Source: Streptomyces sp. NBC_00250 (GTDB taxonomy: Bacteria > Actinomycetota > Actinomycetes > Streptomycetales > Streptomycetaceae). From it: a DNA stretch of 64,000 bases. Made by a program: the position numbers and the translations under genes. Below are positions 1 to 8,605 of this stretch, in pieces (positions within the stretch are counted from its first letter, which is position 1; every line of letters starts with the position of its first letter). Location of the stretch: contig NZ_CP108088.1 in assembly GCF_036192275.1 (NCBI RefSeq), forward strand, positions 6,077,501-6,141,500. Reading direction: 5' to 3'. The notes under the pieces were generated by a model. The model worked only from the letters and a program-made list of their open reading frames with translations. It made no database searches and was not told the DNA's origin.

Positions 1-65
1 CCGGCTCGGTGCAGTTCGGCACCCACCGTGGCCGCAAGGTCGTGAACATCGTTCCGGTCGCCTGA
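1..65 (+). CDS. rpmA: 50S ribosomal protein L27, C-terminal end (partial)
   Basis: The last 20 codons of a gene entering from the left edge; codons run in frame from base 3 to TGA at 63-65. The encoded tail contains THRGRKVVNIVPVA, the usual C-terminal pattern of bacterial L27 (HRGRKVVNI). L27 lies near the peptidyl-transferase centre of the 50S subunit. A strong hairpin follows, then obg, which is the common actinobacterial order rplU-rpmA-obg. Identification rests on this short tail and the neighbour. Confidence 0.9.
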   Translation, partial: GSVQFGTHRGRKVVNIVPVA

Positions 66-80
66 TCGGATCTTTTGCGG

Positions 81-124
81 AGGCGGACCTCACTTCCCGT
101 ATCGGGAAGCGGGTCCGCCTTTCG
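81..124 (+). terminator. Intrinsic terminator after rpmA
   Basis: Arms AGGCGGACC (81-89) and GGTCCGCCT (112-120) pair perfectly. An inner CTTCCCG/CGGGAAG stem (93-99/103-109) extends the hairpin. A short T pair follows. It separates rpmA from obg, so obg probably has its own promoter in 125-160. Confidence 0.8.
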
Positions 125-172
125 CGTGTTACTAGATAGACATTCCGTACGTAAGTAAATGGAGGCACAACC

Positions 173-1612
173 ATGACCACCTTCGTGGACCGCGTCGAGC
201 TGCATGTCGCCGCGGGTAACGGAGGCCACGGCTGCGCCTCCGTTCACCGGGAGAAGTTCAAGCCGCTCGGCGGCCCCGACGGCGGCAACGGCGGCCGCGG
301 CGGCGATGTGATCCTGGTCGTCGACCAGGCGATCACCACGCTCCTCGACTACCACCACTCGCCCCACCGCAAGGCGACCAACGGTCAGCCCGGCGCCGGC
401 GACAACCGCTCCGGCAAGGACGGCCAGGACCTCGTCCTGACCGTGCCCGACGGCACCGTCGTCCTCGACAAGGACGGCAACGTGCTCGCCGACCTCGTCG
501 GCCAGGGCACCACCTTCGTCGCGGGCCAGGGCGGCCGCGGCGGCCTCGGCAACGCGGCGCTGTCCTCCGCGCGCCGCAAGGCCCCCGGCTTCGCGCTCCT
601 CGGCGAGCCCGGTGAGGCCCGGGACATCGTCCTGGAGCTGAAGACCGTCGCCGACGTGGCCCTCGTCGGCTACCCGAGCGCCGGCAAGTCCTCGCTCATC
701 TCGGTCCTGTCGGCCGCCAAGCCGAAGATCGCGGACTACCCCTTCACCACCCTGGTCCCCAACCTGGGCGTCGTCACGGCCGGCTCGACCGTCTACACGA
801 TCGCCGACGTGCCGGGTCTGATCCCGGGCGCCAGCCAGGGCCGTGGCCTGGGCCTGGAGTTCCTGCGTCACGTCGAGCGCTGCTCGGTCCTGGTGCACGT
901 CCTCGACACCGCGACCCTGGAGTCGGACCGTGACCCGGTCACCGACCTCGACATCATCGAGGAGGAGCTGCGGCAGTACGGCGGCCTTGAGGACCGGCCC
1001 CGCATCGTCGTCCTCAACAAGGTCGACATCCCGGACGGCCAGGACCTCGCGGAGATGATCCGCCCGGACCTGGAGGACCGCGGCTACCAGGTGTTCGAGG
1101 TCTCCGCCGTCGCCCGTATGGGCCTCAAGGAGCTCTCCTTCGCCCTCGCCGGCATCGTCGGCGAGGCGCGCGCGGCCAAGCCGCAGGAGGAGGCGACCCG
1201 TATCGTCATCCGCCCGAAGGCCGTCGACGACGCGGGCTTCACGGTCGTGTACGACGAGGCCGAGGAGGTCTACCGGGTGCGCGGCGAGAAGCCGGAGCGC
1301 TGGGTCCGCCAGACCGACTTCAACAACGACGAGGCCGTGGGCTACCTGGCCGACCGCCTCAACCGCCTCGGCGTCGAGGACAGGCTGATGAAGGCGGGCG
1401 CCCGCGCGGGCGACGGCGTCGCGATCGGCTCGCTGGAGAACGCGGTCGTCTTCGACTGGGAGCCCTCGATGATGGCCGGCGCCGAGATGCTCGGCCGCCG
1501 AGGCGAGGACCACCGCCTGGAGGCCCCGCGTCCCGCGGCCCAGCGCCGCCGCGACCGCGATGCGGAGCGCGACGACGCCCAGCGCGAGTACGACGAGTTC
1601 GACCCGTTCTAG
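173..1612 (+). CDS. obg: Obg/CgtA GTPase
   Basis: Obg-family GTPase associated with the 50S ribosomal subunit; in Streptomyces obg is linked to growth and sporulation control. The 479-residue protein has the glycine-rich Obg fold in residues 1-160 (GGxGG-type repeats). The G domain follows: P-loop GYPSAGKS at 166-173, G3 DVPG at 212-215 and G4 NKVD at 282-285. An OCT-type domain lies around 345-430, then a charged Arg/Asp-rich tail typical of actinobacterial Obg. The ATG is preceded by GGAGG (161-165) at good spacing. The gene has its own terminator. Confidence 0.98.
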   Translation: MTTFVDRVELHVAAGNGGHGCASVHREKFKPLGGPDGGNGGRGGDVILVVDQAITTLLDYHHSPHRKATNGQPGAGDNRSGKDGQDLVLTVPDGTVVLDKDGNVLADLVGQGTTFVAGQGGRGGLGNAALSSARRKAPGFALLGEPGEARDIVLELKTVADVALVGYPSAGKSSLISVLSAAKPKIADYPFTTLVPNLGVVTAGSTVYTIADVPGLIPGASQGRGLGLEFLRHVERCSVLVHVLDTATLESDRDPVTDLDIIEEELRQYGGLEDRPRIVVLNKVDIPDGQDLAEMIRPDLEDRGYQVFEVSAVARMGLKELSFALAGIVGEARAAKPQEEATRIVIRPKAVDDAGFTVVYDEAEEVYRVRGEKPERWVRQTDFNNDEAVGYLADRLNRLGVEDRLMKAGARAGDGVAIGSLENAVVFDWEPSMMAGAEMLGRRGEDHRLEAPRPAAQRRRDRDAERDDAQREYDEFDPF

Positions 1613-1620
1613 CGGAGCCT

Positions 1621-1648
1621 GGGCGGCCCCGGGTCGCCCCCGCTTTTT
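1621..1648 (+). terminator. Probable terminator after obg
   Basis: GGGCG (1621-1625) pairs with CGCCC (1635-1639) around an inner CCC/GGG. Five T residues follow at 1644-1648. It starts 8 nt after the obg stop codon. Confidence 0.7.
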
Positions 1649-1654
1649 CGTCAA

Positions 1655-1710
1655 CCGAATGGCCTTCGTCTCACCCGTCATGCTGGACGGGTGGCGCGGA
1701 GGCCATTCGG
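1655..1710. repeat. Nested inverted repeat upstream of the GT2 gene
   Basis: Outer arms CCGAATGGCCT (1655-1665) and AGGCCATTCGG (1700-1710) are perfectly complementary over 11 bp. Inside them, CACCCGTC (1672-1679) pairs with GACGGGTG (1686-1693). It lies between the obg terminator and the likely promoter of the glycosyltransferase. It could be a second terminator or a protein-binding dyad; nothing visible decides between these. Confidence 0.7.
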
Positions 1711-1725
1711 GTGTCCGAGGACCCG

Positions 1726-1731
1726 TAGCAT
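1726..1731 (+). promoter_or_regulatory. -10 box for a leaderless GT2 transcript
   Basis: TAGCAT lies 7 nt upstream of the GTG at 1739, and no Shine-Dalgarno is visible. This spacing would start the mRNA at or next to the start codon. No convincing -35 box is seen. Confidence 0.5.
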
Positions 1732-1738
1732 CCTCGAA

Positions 1739-3388
1739 GTGAGCAGCATCACGTCCACTGAGGTGGCAGGAAAGCTCGGCGTTGTGGTAATCGCACACAA
1801 TGACGAGGAGCTGGTGGGTGACGCGATCCGGTCCGTGCTCGAACAGGGCCCCGTGGTCGCCGAGGTCGTGGCCGTCGACGACGGATCGAGCGACGGTACG
1901 GCCCGGGTCCTGGACGAACTGGCCGCACTGCACCCCCGGTTGCGCGTCGTCCACCGCACGGTGAACAGCGGCGGCTGCGGCACCCCCCGCAACGACGGCT
2001 TCCGGGCCGTCACCGCCCCCCACGTGATGTTCCTCGACAGCGACGACGTCCTGCCCGAGGGCGCGGCCGCGACCCTCGTCGCGGCGGCCGAGCGTCACGG
2101 AACCCCCGTCGCCGTCGGCGCCTGCGTACGGCGCGAGCTGCCCGAGGGACGTGACGTGCGCTGGCAGCCCGCGCTCTACCGCGAGCCCGCCGTCCTGGAG
2201 ACCACGGAAGACCTCGTGCCGCTCGTGCACGACACCCTCTGCGTCAACAAGGTCTACGACCGGGCCTTCCTTGCCGAGCACGGCATCCGCTTCCCCGAAG
2301 GCCGCTGCGTCTACGAGGACTTCCTCTTCACCGCCCGCGTCCTGGCCGCCGCACCGCGCGTCGCGGTCGTCCCCGACACCGTCTACATCTGGCACGTCCG
2401 CCGGGCCACCGCCCGGCTGTCGATCTCCCTCGACCGGGAGGGCATCGCCAACTGGCAGTCGAGGATCGCCGCCCACCGCACCGCCGTGGAGACCTTCGAG
2501 GCCGCCGGCCGCAAAGAACTCGCCACCGCCTGCCGCACCAAGTTCCTCGAACACGACCTGCGCCTGTACGCCCGTGACCTGCGGCTGCGCGAGGCCGAGT
2601 ACCGCACCGCGTGGTGGACGCTCGCCCGGGAGTACCTCGGGACCTTCGGGGAGGCCGAGATCGCCGCCGCGCCCGCGCCCGCCCGCTGGGCCGCCCGGTT
2701 CGTCCTGACCGCCGAGGAGCCCCGGGACCTGGAGCGGCTCTCCCGGCTCACCGCCGACCCGGCCCGGCTGCTCCCGCCCCATGCCCGGAGCGGCGGCGTC
2801 GCCGTATGGTCCGAGGACCTCCCCGTGGAGCTGGACGGTCTGGACGCCCTGCCCGTCGACGGACTTCCGCTGCTCGTCGACGGGGACCTGCGCGCCGGAG
2901 CGACCGGCGGCGCGGGTGCCGGCGTCGGCGGCCAACTGCGGTTCACGGTCCGCGACCTGTACGGAAGGCTGGGCGCCGCCGTACCCCGTACCGCGCTGAT
3001 CGACTTCCTGCCCCGGGGCGCCGACACGCCCGCCCGTACCGAGTCGGCCGAGCTGGTCGAAGGGGCCGCCGGCTGGTCCGGCCGTGTCCCCGCGGGACTC
3101 ACCGCGATGGCCCGCGAGGGCCGCCGCCGGGGGAACCGGGGGGTCCAGCTCTGGGACGTCCGGGTGACGGTGACGTGCGCGGACGGCGGGGTCTTCACGA
3201 CGGCGCTCCGATTGCCGCAGGACCGGCAGCGTCGGTCGCTCGTGCCGAGCAGCCGGTACGGTGTACTGCTGGTGCGGCAGTACACGACGGCGAACGGTTC
3301 GCTGGCGCTGCGGCTCGCACCGGGTGTCCGTGACGGGCTCCGGGCGATCGGAGCAAAACTCCGCAGGATCTCCCGCAGCTCTCATTGA
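1739..3388 (+). CDS. Family 2 glycosyltransferase
   Basis: Predicted inverting GT-A glycosyltransferase of about 549 residues. The nucleotide-sugar domain occupies roughly 1-230: an AHNDEE start, DDGSSDGT from residue 47, a CGTPRNDG segment, and the metal-binding DSDD at 100-103. The remaining ~300 residues resemble the middle part of the GT2-TagF fusion at 5645-8509, so the two are paralogues, this one lacking the TagF domain. GTG 1739 is chosen because a -10-like TAGCAT sits 7 nt upstream; an in-frame GTG at 1691 gives an unlikely N-terminus. galE follows after 15 nt, which suggests one operon making a wall glycan. Donor and acceptor are unknown. Confidence 0.88.
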   Translation: MSSITSTEVAGKLGVVVIAHNDEELVGDAIRSVLEQGPVVAEVVAVDDGSSDGTARVLDELAALHPRLRVVHRTVNSGGCGTPRNDGFRAVTAPHVMFLDSDDVLPEGAAATLVAAAERHGTPVAVGACVRRELPEGRDVRWQPALYREPAVLETTEDLVPLVHDTLCVNKVYDRAFLAEHGIRFPEGRCVYEDFLFTARVLAAAPRVAVVPDTVYIWHVRRATARLSISLDREGIANWQSRIAAHRTAVETFEAAGRKELATACRTKFLEHDLRLYARDLRLREAEYRTAWWTLAREYLGTFGEAEIAAAPAPARWAARFVLTAEEPRDLERLSRLTADPARLLPPHARSGGVAVWSEDLPVELDGLDALPVDGLPLLVDGDLRAGATGGAGAGVGGQLRFTVRDLYGRLGAAVPRTALIDFLPRGADTPARTESAELVEGAAGWSGRVPAGLTAMAREGRRRGNRGVQLWDVRVTVTCADGGVFTTALRLPQDRQRRSLVPSSRYGVLLVRQYTTANGSLALRLAPGVRDGLRAIGAKLRRISRSSH

Positions 3389-3403
3389 AAGGGGTTTGGG
3401 GCA

Positions 3404-4390
3404 ATGACTTATCTGATCACCGGTGGCGCCGGATACATCGGCTCCCACGTCGTCCGTGCCATGACGCAGGCCGGCGAGCGGGTCGTCGTCCTCGACGACC
3501 TGTCCACGGGATACGTGGAGCGGGTGCCGGAGGGCGTCCCCCTGGTGGTCGGCTCCACGCTCGACCGTGAGGTCCTGGACCGGACGATCGCCGAGCACGG
3601 TGTGACGGGCGTCGTCCACCTCGCCGGGAAGAAGCAGGTCGGGCAGTCCGTCGAGCTGCCGCTGCACTACTACCGCGAGAACGTCTTCGGCACCACCGTC
3701 CTCCTGGAGGCCGTGGCCGCCGCCGGTGTGCGCACCTTCCTCTTCTCCTCCTCCGCCTCCGTCTACGGCATGCCGGACGTCGACCTCGTCACCGAGGAGA
3801 CCCCCTGCCTGCCGCTGAGCCCGTACGGCGAGACCAAGCTGGCCGGCGAGTGGCTGGTGCGCGCCGCGGGCGCGGCCCACGGCATCTCCACGGCCTGCCT
3901 GCGCTACTTCAACGTGGCCGGCGCCGCGACCCCCGAGCTCGCCGACACCGGTGTCTTCAACCTGGTCCCGATGGTCTTCGAGCGCCTGGACGCGGGGGAG
4001 GCCCCGCGGATCTTCGGCGACGACTACGCCACGCCCGACGGCACCTGCATCCGTGACTACATCCACGTCGAGGACCTGGCCGACGCGCACCTCGTCGCCG
4101 CGCGCAAGCTCACGGAGTGGGCCGAGGCGGGCGAGCCGCGCGACCTGACGGTCAACATCGGCCGTGGCGAGGGCGTCTCCGTCACCGAGATGGTCGAGCT
4201 GATCAACGAGATCACCGACCACACCACCGAGCCCCTGGTCACCCCGCGCCGCCCCGGCGACCCCGCCCGGGTCGTCGCCGCAGCCGACCGCATCGCGTCG
4301 GAGCTGGGCTGGAAGGCCCGTCACGACGTGCGCGACATGATCTCCTCGGCCTGGGCCGGCTGGGTCGCGCGCCGCGGCGCGACGGTCTGA
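3404..4390 (+). CDS. galE: UDP-glucose 4-epimerase
   Basis: Extended short-chain dehydrogenase of 328 residues interconverting UDP-glucose and UDP-galactose (or the N-acetyl forms). The NAD-binding motif GGAGYIG spans residues 7-13. SSASVYG supplies the catalytic Ser region, and YGETK places the catalytic Tyr at 141 and Lys at 145. It follows the GT2 gene by 15 nt with purine-rich sequence before the ATG. The envelope-glycan neighbourhood suggests it supplies an activated galactose-type sugar rather than serving galactose catabolism; that role is inferred. Confidence 0.95.
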   Translation: MTYLITGGAGYIGSHVVRAMTQAGERVVVLDDLSTGYVERVPEGVPLVVGSTLDREVLDRTIAEHGVTGVVHLAGKKQVGQSVELPLHYYRENVFGTTVLLEAVAAAGVRTFLFSSSASVYGMPDVDLVTEETPCLPLSPYGETKLAGEWLVRAAGAAHGISTACLRYFNVAGAATPELADTGVFNLVPMVFERLDAGEAPRIFGDDYATPDGTCIRDYIHVEDLADAHLVAARKLTEWAEAGEPRDLTVNIGRGEGVSVTEMVELINEITDHTTEPLVTPRRPGDPARVVAAADRIASELGWKARHDVRDMISSAWAGWVARRGATV

Positions 4391-4411
4391 CCGCGGCAAC
4401 GCCACGACAAC

Positions 4412-4450
4412 GGACAAGGGCCGGGGAGATCGACTCCCCGGCCCTTGTCC
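4412..4450. terminator. Bidirectional terminator between galE and the GT4 gene
   Basis: A perfect 17-bp inverted repeat (4412-4428 with 4434-4450) around a 5-nt loop. It lies between two convergent genes and can serve both. No long T-run is needed for such stems in Streptomyces. Confidence 0.85.
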
Positions 4451-4475
4451 TTGCCCACCCGACAGTTCGCGCCGC

Positions 4476-5648
4476 TCAGCGCTCCAGGAAGGCGAAGAGC
4501 GCCTCCCAGCGGTCGGTGATCCGGTCGGCGGAGTACCGCTTCACGTTCTCGAAGGCCGCGTCGCCCATGCGGTCCCGCAGCTCCTTGTCGGCGATCAGCG
4601 TGCTGATGCGGCCGCCGAGCTCCACGGTGTTGCCGAGCCGGGCCAGCAGGCCGTCCTCGCCGTCCCGGATGATCTCGCGCACGCCCGGCGCGCAGTCGAA
4701 CGCGGCACAGGGCACCCCGGCCGCCATCGCCTCCAGCAGGGTGATCGGAAAGCCCTCGGCGCGCGAGGCCTGGGCGAAGACCGAGGCCCCGGAGAGCGCC
4801 CCGAGGACGTCGTTCGTACGGCCCATCCACTCGACCGAGCCGTCGAGGCCGAGCTCGGTCGTGCGGGCCCGCAGCGACTGCTCCTCGTCCCCGGTGCCGT
4901 AGATCCGCAGCTTCCAGTCGCGGTGGCGGGGCGCGATCTCCGCCCAGCTGTCGAGCAGTATGTCCACGCCCTTCTCGTGCGAGAGACGCCCGACGGAGAC
5001 GACGGCCTTCTCGGTGCGCGCCACGGGGGCGGCGGGCATGAAGGGCAGTGCGTTGGGCATGTGGCCGACGTTGTCCATGCCGGCCCGGATCCACCGGTCC
5101 GCGTCGCCGGGGGTGAGGACGAGCAGCCGGTCGACGTCCCGGTAGTGCCGCTTCACCCGGGCGAGCCGGGAGGCGGCCGCGCTCGCGGCGTACGACTCGT
5201 GGCTCATGCCGATGACGACGAGCCCCTTGGTGTCGGAGAGGGCCACCCATTCCATCGCCCACACCTGCGTCACGATCACGACGGCGCCGGGCCGGGCGGC
5301 GGCGAACAGGGCCGTCATCAGGTCGGCCCGCTCCCGCATCCCGGCGGCGCGGACGGCGTGACGCCGGCGCTCGACGGCGTTCAGCCTGCCCTTGAGTCCG
5401 CGCAGGGAGCGGACCTGCGGCGGATGCGCGTCGTACAGCGTGGTGGTGGCGTACGGCAGCGGGTCGGGGAACTCGTGCCCGCGTCCGGCGGGGGCCGGGC
5501 GGATCCCGATGACGTGCACCCGGTGGCCCCGGTCGGTGAACGCCCCGGCCATCTGGTGCGTCCAGGTCGTCACACCGCCCATCTCGTCCACGCTGTTGGC
5601 GACGATGAAGATGTCACGGCCGCCGGACGCGGTGGTCTGGTTGGTCAC
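4476..5648 (-). CDS. Family 4 glycosyltransferase
   Basis: Predicted retaining GT-B glycosyltransferase of 390 residues. The N-terminal half opens with IFIVANSVDEMGGV, the usual GT4 acceptor-side start with a Gly-Gly loop. The C-terminal half has SVGRLSHEKG and an EGFPITLLEAMA segment in which the two Glu (298 and 306) form the EX7E donor-binding motif. The GTG start (5648-5646) overlaps the stop of the upstream GT2-TagF gene by 4 nt (GTGA), so the two are translationally coupled and probably act on the same polymer. Donor and acceptor are unknown. Confidence 0.92.
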   Translation of the reverse strand: MTNQTTASGGRDIFIVANSVDEMGGVTTWTHQMAGAFTDRGHRVHVIGIRPAPAGRGHEFPDPLPYATTTLYDAHPPQVRSLRGLKGRLNAVERRRHAVRAAGMRERADLMTALFAAARPGAVVIVTQVWAMEWVALSDTKGLVVIGMSHESYAASAAASRLARVKRHYRDVDRLLVLTPGDADRWIRAGMDNVGHMPNALPFMPAAPVARTEKAVVSVGRLSHEKGVDILLDSWAEIAPRHRDWKLRIYGTGDEEQSLRARTTELGLDGSVEWMGRTNDVLGALSGASVFAQASRAEGFPITLLEAMAAGVPCAAFDCAPGVREIIRDGEDGLLARLGNTVELGGRISTLIADKELRDRMGDAAFENVKRYSADRITDRWEALFAFLER

Positions 5649-8509
5649 TTCCCGCTCCTGGTGAAGAACGTGTCGACGATCCGGCGGGCCGCGTCGCCCC
5701 GGTCGTACTCGCTGAAGTCGGCGTTGAACCGCTGCCGGGCCGCCGCGTACTTGCTGTCGGCCTCGTCCCGCAGGTTGGCGACCACCCCGAAGAGCTCGTC
5801 CTCCGTCTCCACGACGGGACCGGGGGCGTGTTCCTTCAGGTCGAAGTAGGTGCCCCGGTTCTCCTTGGCGTACTCGTCGTAGTCGTACGCGAAGAAGATC
5901 ATCGGACGGTCGAGCAGCCCGTAGTCGAACATCACGGACGAGTAGTCGGTGATCAGCCCGTCCGCGAGGGCGAGCAGCGGGGTGACGTCGTGGAGGCGGG
6001 AGACGTCGACGACGCGTCCGCGGACCGACGGCGGCAGCGTCACGCTGTTCAGGTAGTGCGTCCTGATCAGCAGCGTGTGGGTGTCGCCGAAGCGGTCGGC
6101 GAACTCCTCGATGTCGAAGGGGCACCGGAAGGCGCGCACCTTGCCGCCGGGCGCGGCCCGGAAGGTCGGCGCGTACAGCAGGATCTTCTTCTCCGGGTCG
6201 ACGCCCAGTTCGGCCGCGAGCGGTCCGCGGTCCCGGTGGCCCGTCCCGGTCTCCTCGCGGCGCGCCTCGACGAGGCTGTCGTTGCGCGGGTAGCCGTAGG
6301 GCAGCAGCACCTCGTCGCGGAGCCGGAAGGCCTTGGCGAGGGTGCGCCGGTCGTGCTCGCCGCGGATCAGGAAGTGGTCGAAACGGTCCAGGGCCTTCTG
6401 GAAGGAGGCCTGGGAGGCGAGGCCGCGCGACTTGGTGTGGGGCTCGTCGAAGCCCATCCGCTTGAGGGCCGTGCCGTGCCAGGTCTGGATGTACGTGGTC
6501 CCCGGGCGCTTGGTGAGGCGCAGCGGGAAGCCCTGGTTGTCGATCCAGAACTCGGCCTGGGCCAGCGCCCGCAGGTACTGCCAGCTCCAGCGCTTCACCA
6601 GGGTGACGTCCTCGGGGAAGCCGGTCGGTCGCGCGCCCGCGTACGACCAGACGGCCGTGAAGGGGACGCCCTGGCGGCGCATCTCCTCGTAGACGGCCCG
6701 GGGGCTGTCGCTGTACTGCTTGCCGAGGTGGCTCTCGAAGACCACGAGGCCCTTGCGGATCGGGAGCCTGCTGTAGAACTCGTGGTAGACGCGCAGCTTG
6801 GTCTCGCCCGAGTTCAGGTCCTTCTTCGCCCTGAGCAGGCGGCGCAGGCTCGTCTTCGCCAGCTCGGCGGTGCGCCCGTGCATGGCGCCCTCGATCATCG
6901 CCGTGGTGTGCACGGCGGCCCTGCCCTCGGCGGCCAGGACGTAGGACAGATTGCCCTTCCTGGTGACCTCGGGCACGAAGCGGTCGGACACCAGCTGGGT
7001 CAGCCGGGGGCGGATCCGCAGACTGTCGGCCTCGTCGATGGGCGCGCCGCCGACGGACACCCGGGTCCGGAGGTCCTGGCCGTCGACGGTGAGGATCAGC
7101 CGGACGTCCCAGACCGCGTCGATGATGCCGAGGGGGCGGACCGTGCGGGCGATGTCCGCCTCGCCCTCCCATTCGATCCAGGCGTCGGCGTGCCGGATCG
7201 TGGTGACCGGGATGCGGGCGGTCTTCCCGCCGACGCTGCGGCGGGCCGAGAACTCCAGGACCGCGCCGAGCTCCGCGTCCGGGCCGATCCGGCCCAGCGG
7301 GTTGACGACGCGTCCGGCGAGGCTGACGACTCCGTCACGACTGGCGTACGAGGTCAGCCGGTTGCCCAGGGCGAGCGAGGTCAGCGGCCTGGTGTCGTAG
7401 CGGGAGGAGGTGACGTCCAGGATCTGGCGGCCCTGCTCGGTGTCCAGGTGCTCGGCGCACCAGTAGACCTGGCCGTCCCGCTCGGCGAGCGGGGTGGTGA
7501 GCCGGCCGGGGTTGGTGAGCGCGTCGGTGGCGGGGAGGAGGTTGGGCCAGTCCTCCTTGCTCAGCAGATAGGCGCAGATGGCGTGCATGCGCTGCACTTC
7601 CTCGTACGCCTTCGGGTCGATCTCGGCGAGGTAGCCGTTGGCCACCTCGGCGAACTCGCGCCGGTAGTCGTCGCCGAGCAGCGGCAGGTCGCGCAGGTGG
7701 AGGACGAGGTCGTGCTTGAGGAACTTGATGTCCTTGCGGTACTTCAGCTCGTCGTAGCCCCTGCTCTCCAGCAGGGCGTCCACCCGGCGGTGGATCTCCA
7801 TGCGGTGCACGAAGTTGGCGATCTCGTGGCGCCTGTTGCTGATCGACTTGGCGGAGGCGCTCTCCTGCACGTTCCAGTAGTAGACGTGGTTCGGGATGAG
7901 CGTGATCCGGCTCGCGGCGACATAGGCCTGGGCCGAGAAGAGCAGGTCCTCGTAATGGATGCCGACCGGGAACTCCAGGCCCTGTTCGAGGAGGAACGCG
8001 CGCCGGTAGCACTTGTTCGTCGACAGGGTGTCGAAGACCAGCAGGTCGGAGAGCTCGGTGATCGACTCGATCGTCCGGGTCCGCGAGTAGAGCCAGGGAT
8101 ACCACTCGGTGGTCTTCTTGTGGCGGCTGTCGAGGTGGACGCGGACGCACAGGCCGGAGACCAGGTCGGAGCCGGTGCTCTCGGCGGCGTCGAGCATGTT
8201 GCGGCAGGCGTTGCGCTCCAGCACGTCGTCGCTGTCGAGGAACATGACGTACGTGCCGGTGGCGCGCTGGATGCCGTGGTTGCGAGGCGCCCCGCAGCCA
8301 CCGCTGTTCCGCGGCAGCTGGTACGCCCGGACCCGGTCCGGGTTCTCGGCGGCGAGAGCCTGGGCGACCGTGAAGGTGTCGTCCTTGCTGCAGTCGTCGA
8401 CGATGACGACTTCGACGCCGTGCAGGGTCTGCTCCAGCACCGACCGGACGGCAGTCGGCAGACGCTCTGCGTCGTTGTAGGCGATGACGACCACGGAGAC
8501 GTCAGGCAC
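5645..8509 (-). CDS. GT2 glycosyltransferase fused to CDP-glycerol:poly(glycerophosphate) transferase (TagF-like)
   Basis: A bifunctional protein of about 954 residues. Residues ~1-240 form a GT2 domain with DDCSKDDT, CGAPRNHG and DSDD. A middle region resembles the GT2 protein at 1739. Residues ~580-945 match the TagF/TagB family: WHGTALKRMGF with His near 678, LPYGYPRND, LLYAPTFR and ITDYSSVMFDYG. TagF enzymes add polyol-phosphate units to teichoic acids at the inner membrane face. The start is set at GTG 8509 because GAGG sits 5 nt upstream; GTG 8515 is in frame but overlaps that site. It is coupled to the GT4 gene, which points to a wall teichoic-acid-like glycopolymer. Confidence 0.93.
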   Translation of the reverse strand: MPDVSVVVIAYNDAERLPTAVRSVLEQTLHGVEVVIVDDCSKDDTFTVAQALAAENPDRVRAYQLPRNSGGCGAPRNHGIQRATGTYVMFLDSDDVLERNACRNMLDAAESTGSDLVSGLCVRVHLDSRHKKTTEWYPWLYSRTRTIESITELSDLLVFDTLSTNKCYRRAFLLEQGLEFPVGIHYEDLLFSAQAYVAASRITLIPNHVYYWNVQESASAKSISNRRHEIANFVHRMEIHRRVDALLESRGYDELKYRKDIKFLKHDLVLHLRDLPLLGDDYRREFAEVANGYLAEIDPKAYEEVQRMHAICAYLLSKEDWPNLLPATDALTNPGRLTTPLAERDGQVYWCAEHLDTEQGRQILDVTSSRYDTRPLTSLALGNRLTSYASRDGVVSLAGRVVNPLGRIGPDAELGAVLEFSARRSVGGKTARIPVTTIRHADAWIEWEGEADIARTVRPLGIIDAVWDVRLILTVDGQDLRTRVSVGGAPIDEADSLRIRPRLTQLVSDRFVPEVTRKGNLSYVLAAEGRAAVHTTAMIEGAMHGRTAELAKTSLRRLLRAKKDLNSGETKLRVYHEFYSRLPIRKGLVVFESHLGKQYSDSPRAVYEEMRRQGVPFTAVWSYAGARPTGFPEDVTLVKRWSWQYLRALAQAEFWIDNQGFPLRLTKRPGTTYIQTWHGTALKRMGFDEPHTKSRGLASQASFQKALDRFDHFLIRGEHDRRTLAKAFRLRDEVLLPYGYPRNDSLVEARREETGTGHRDRGPLAAELGVDPEKKILLYAPTFRAAPGGKVRAFRCPFDIEEFADRFGDTHTLLIRTHYLNSVTLPPSVRGRVVDVSRLHDVTPLLALADGLITDYSSVMFDYGLLDRPMIFFAYDYDEYAKENRGTYFDLKEHAPGPVVETEDELFGVVANLRDEADSKYAAARQRFNADFSEYDRGDAARRIVDTFFTRSGK

Positions 8510-8605
8510 GTGCACCTCGATTCACTTGTCGTTCGTCCACTCCTCCTCAAACTACCTGGTGTTCACCATCCGTTACGCAATGTCACCCACCGCAGAGGTG
8601 TTCGG

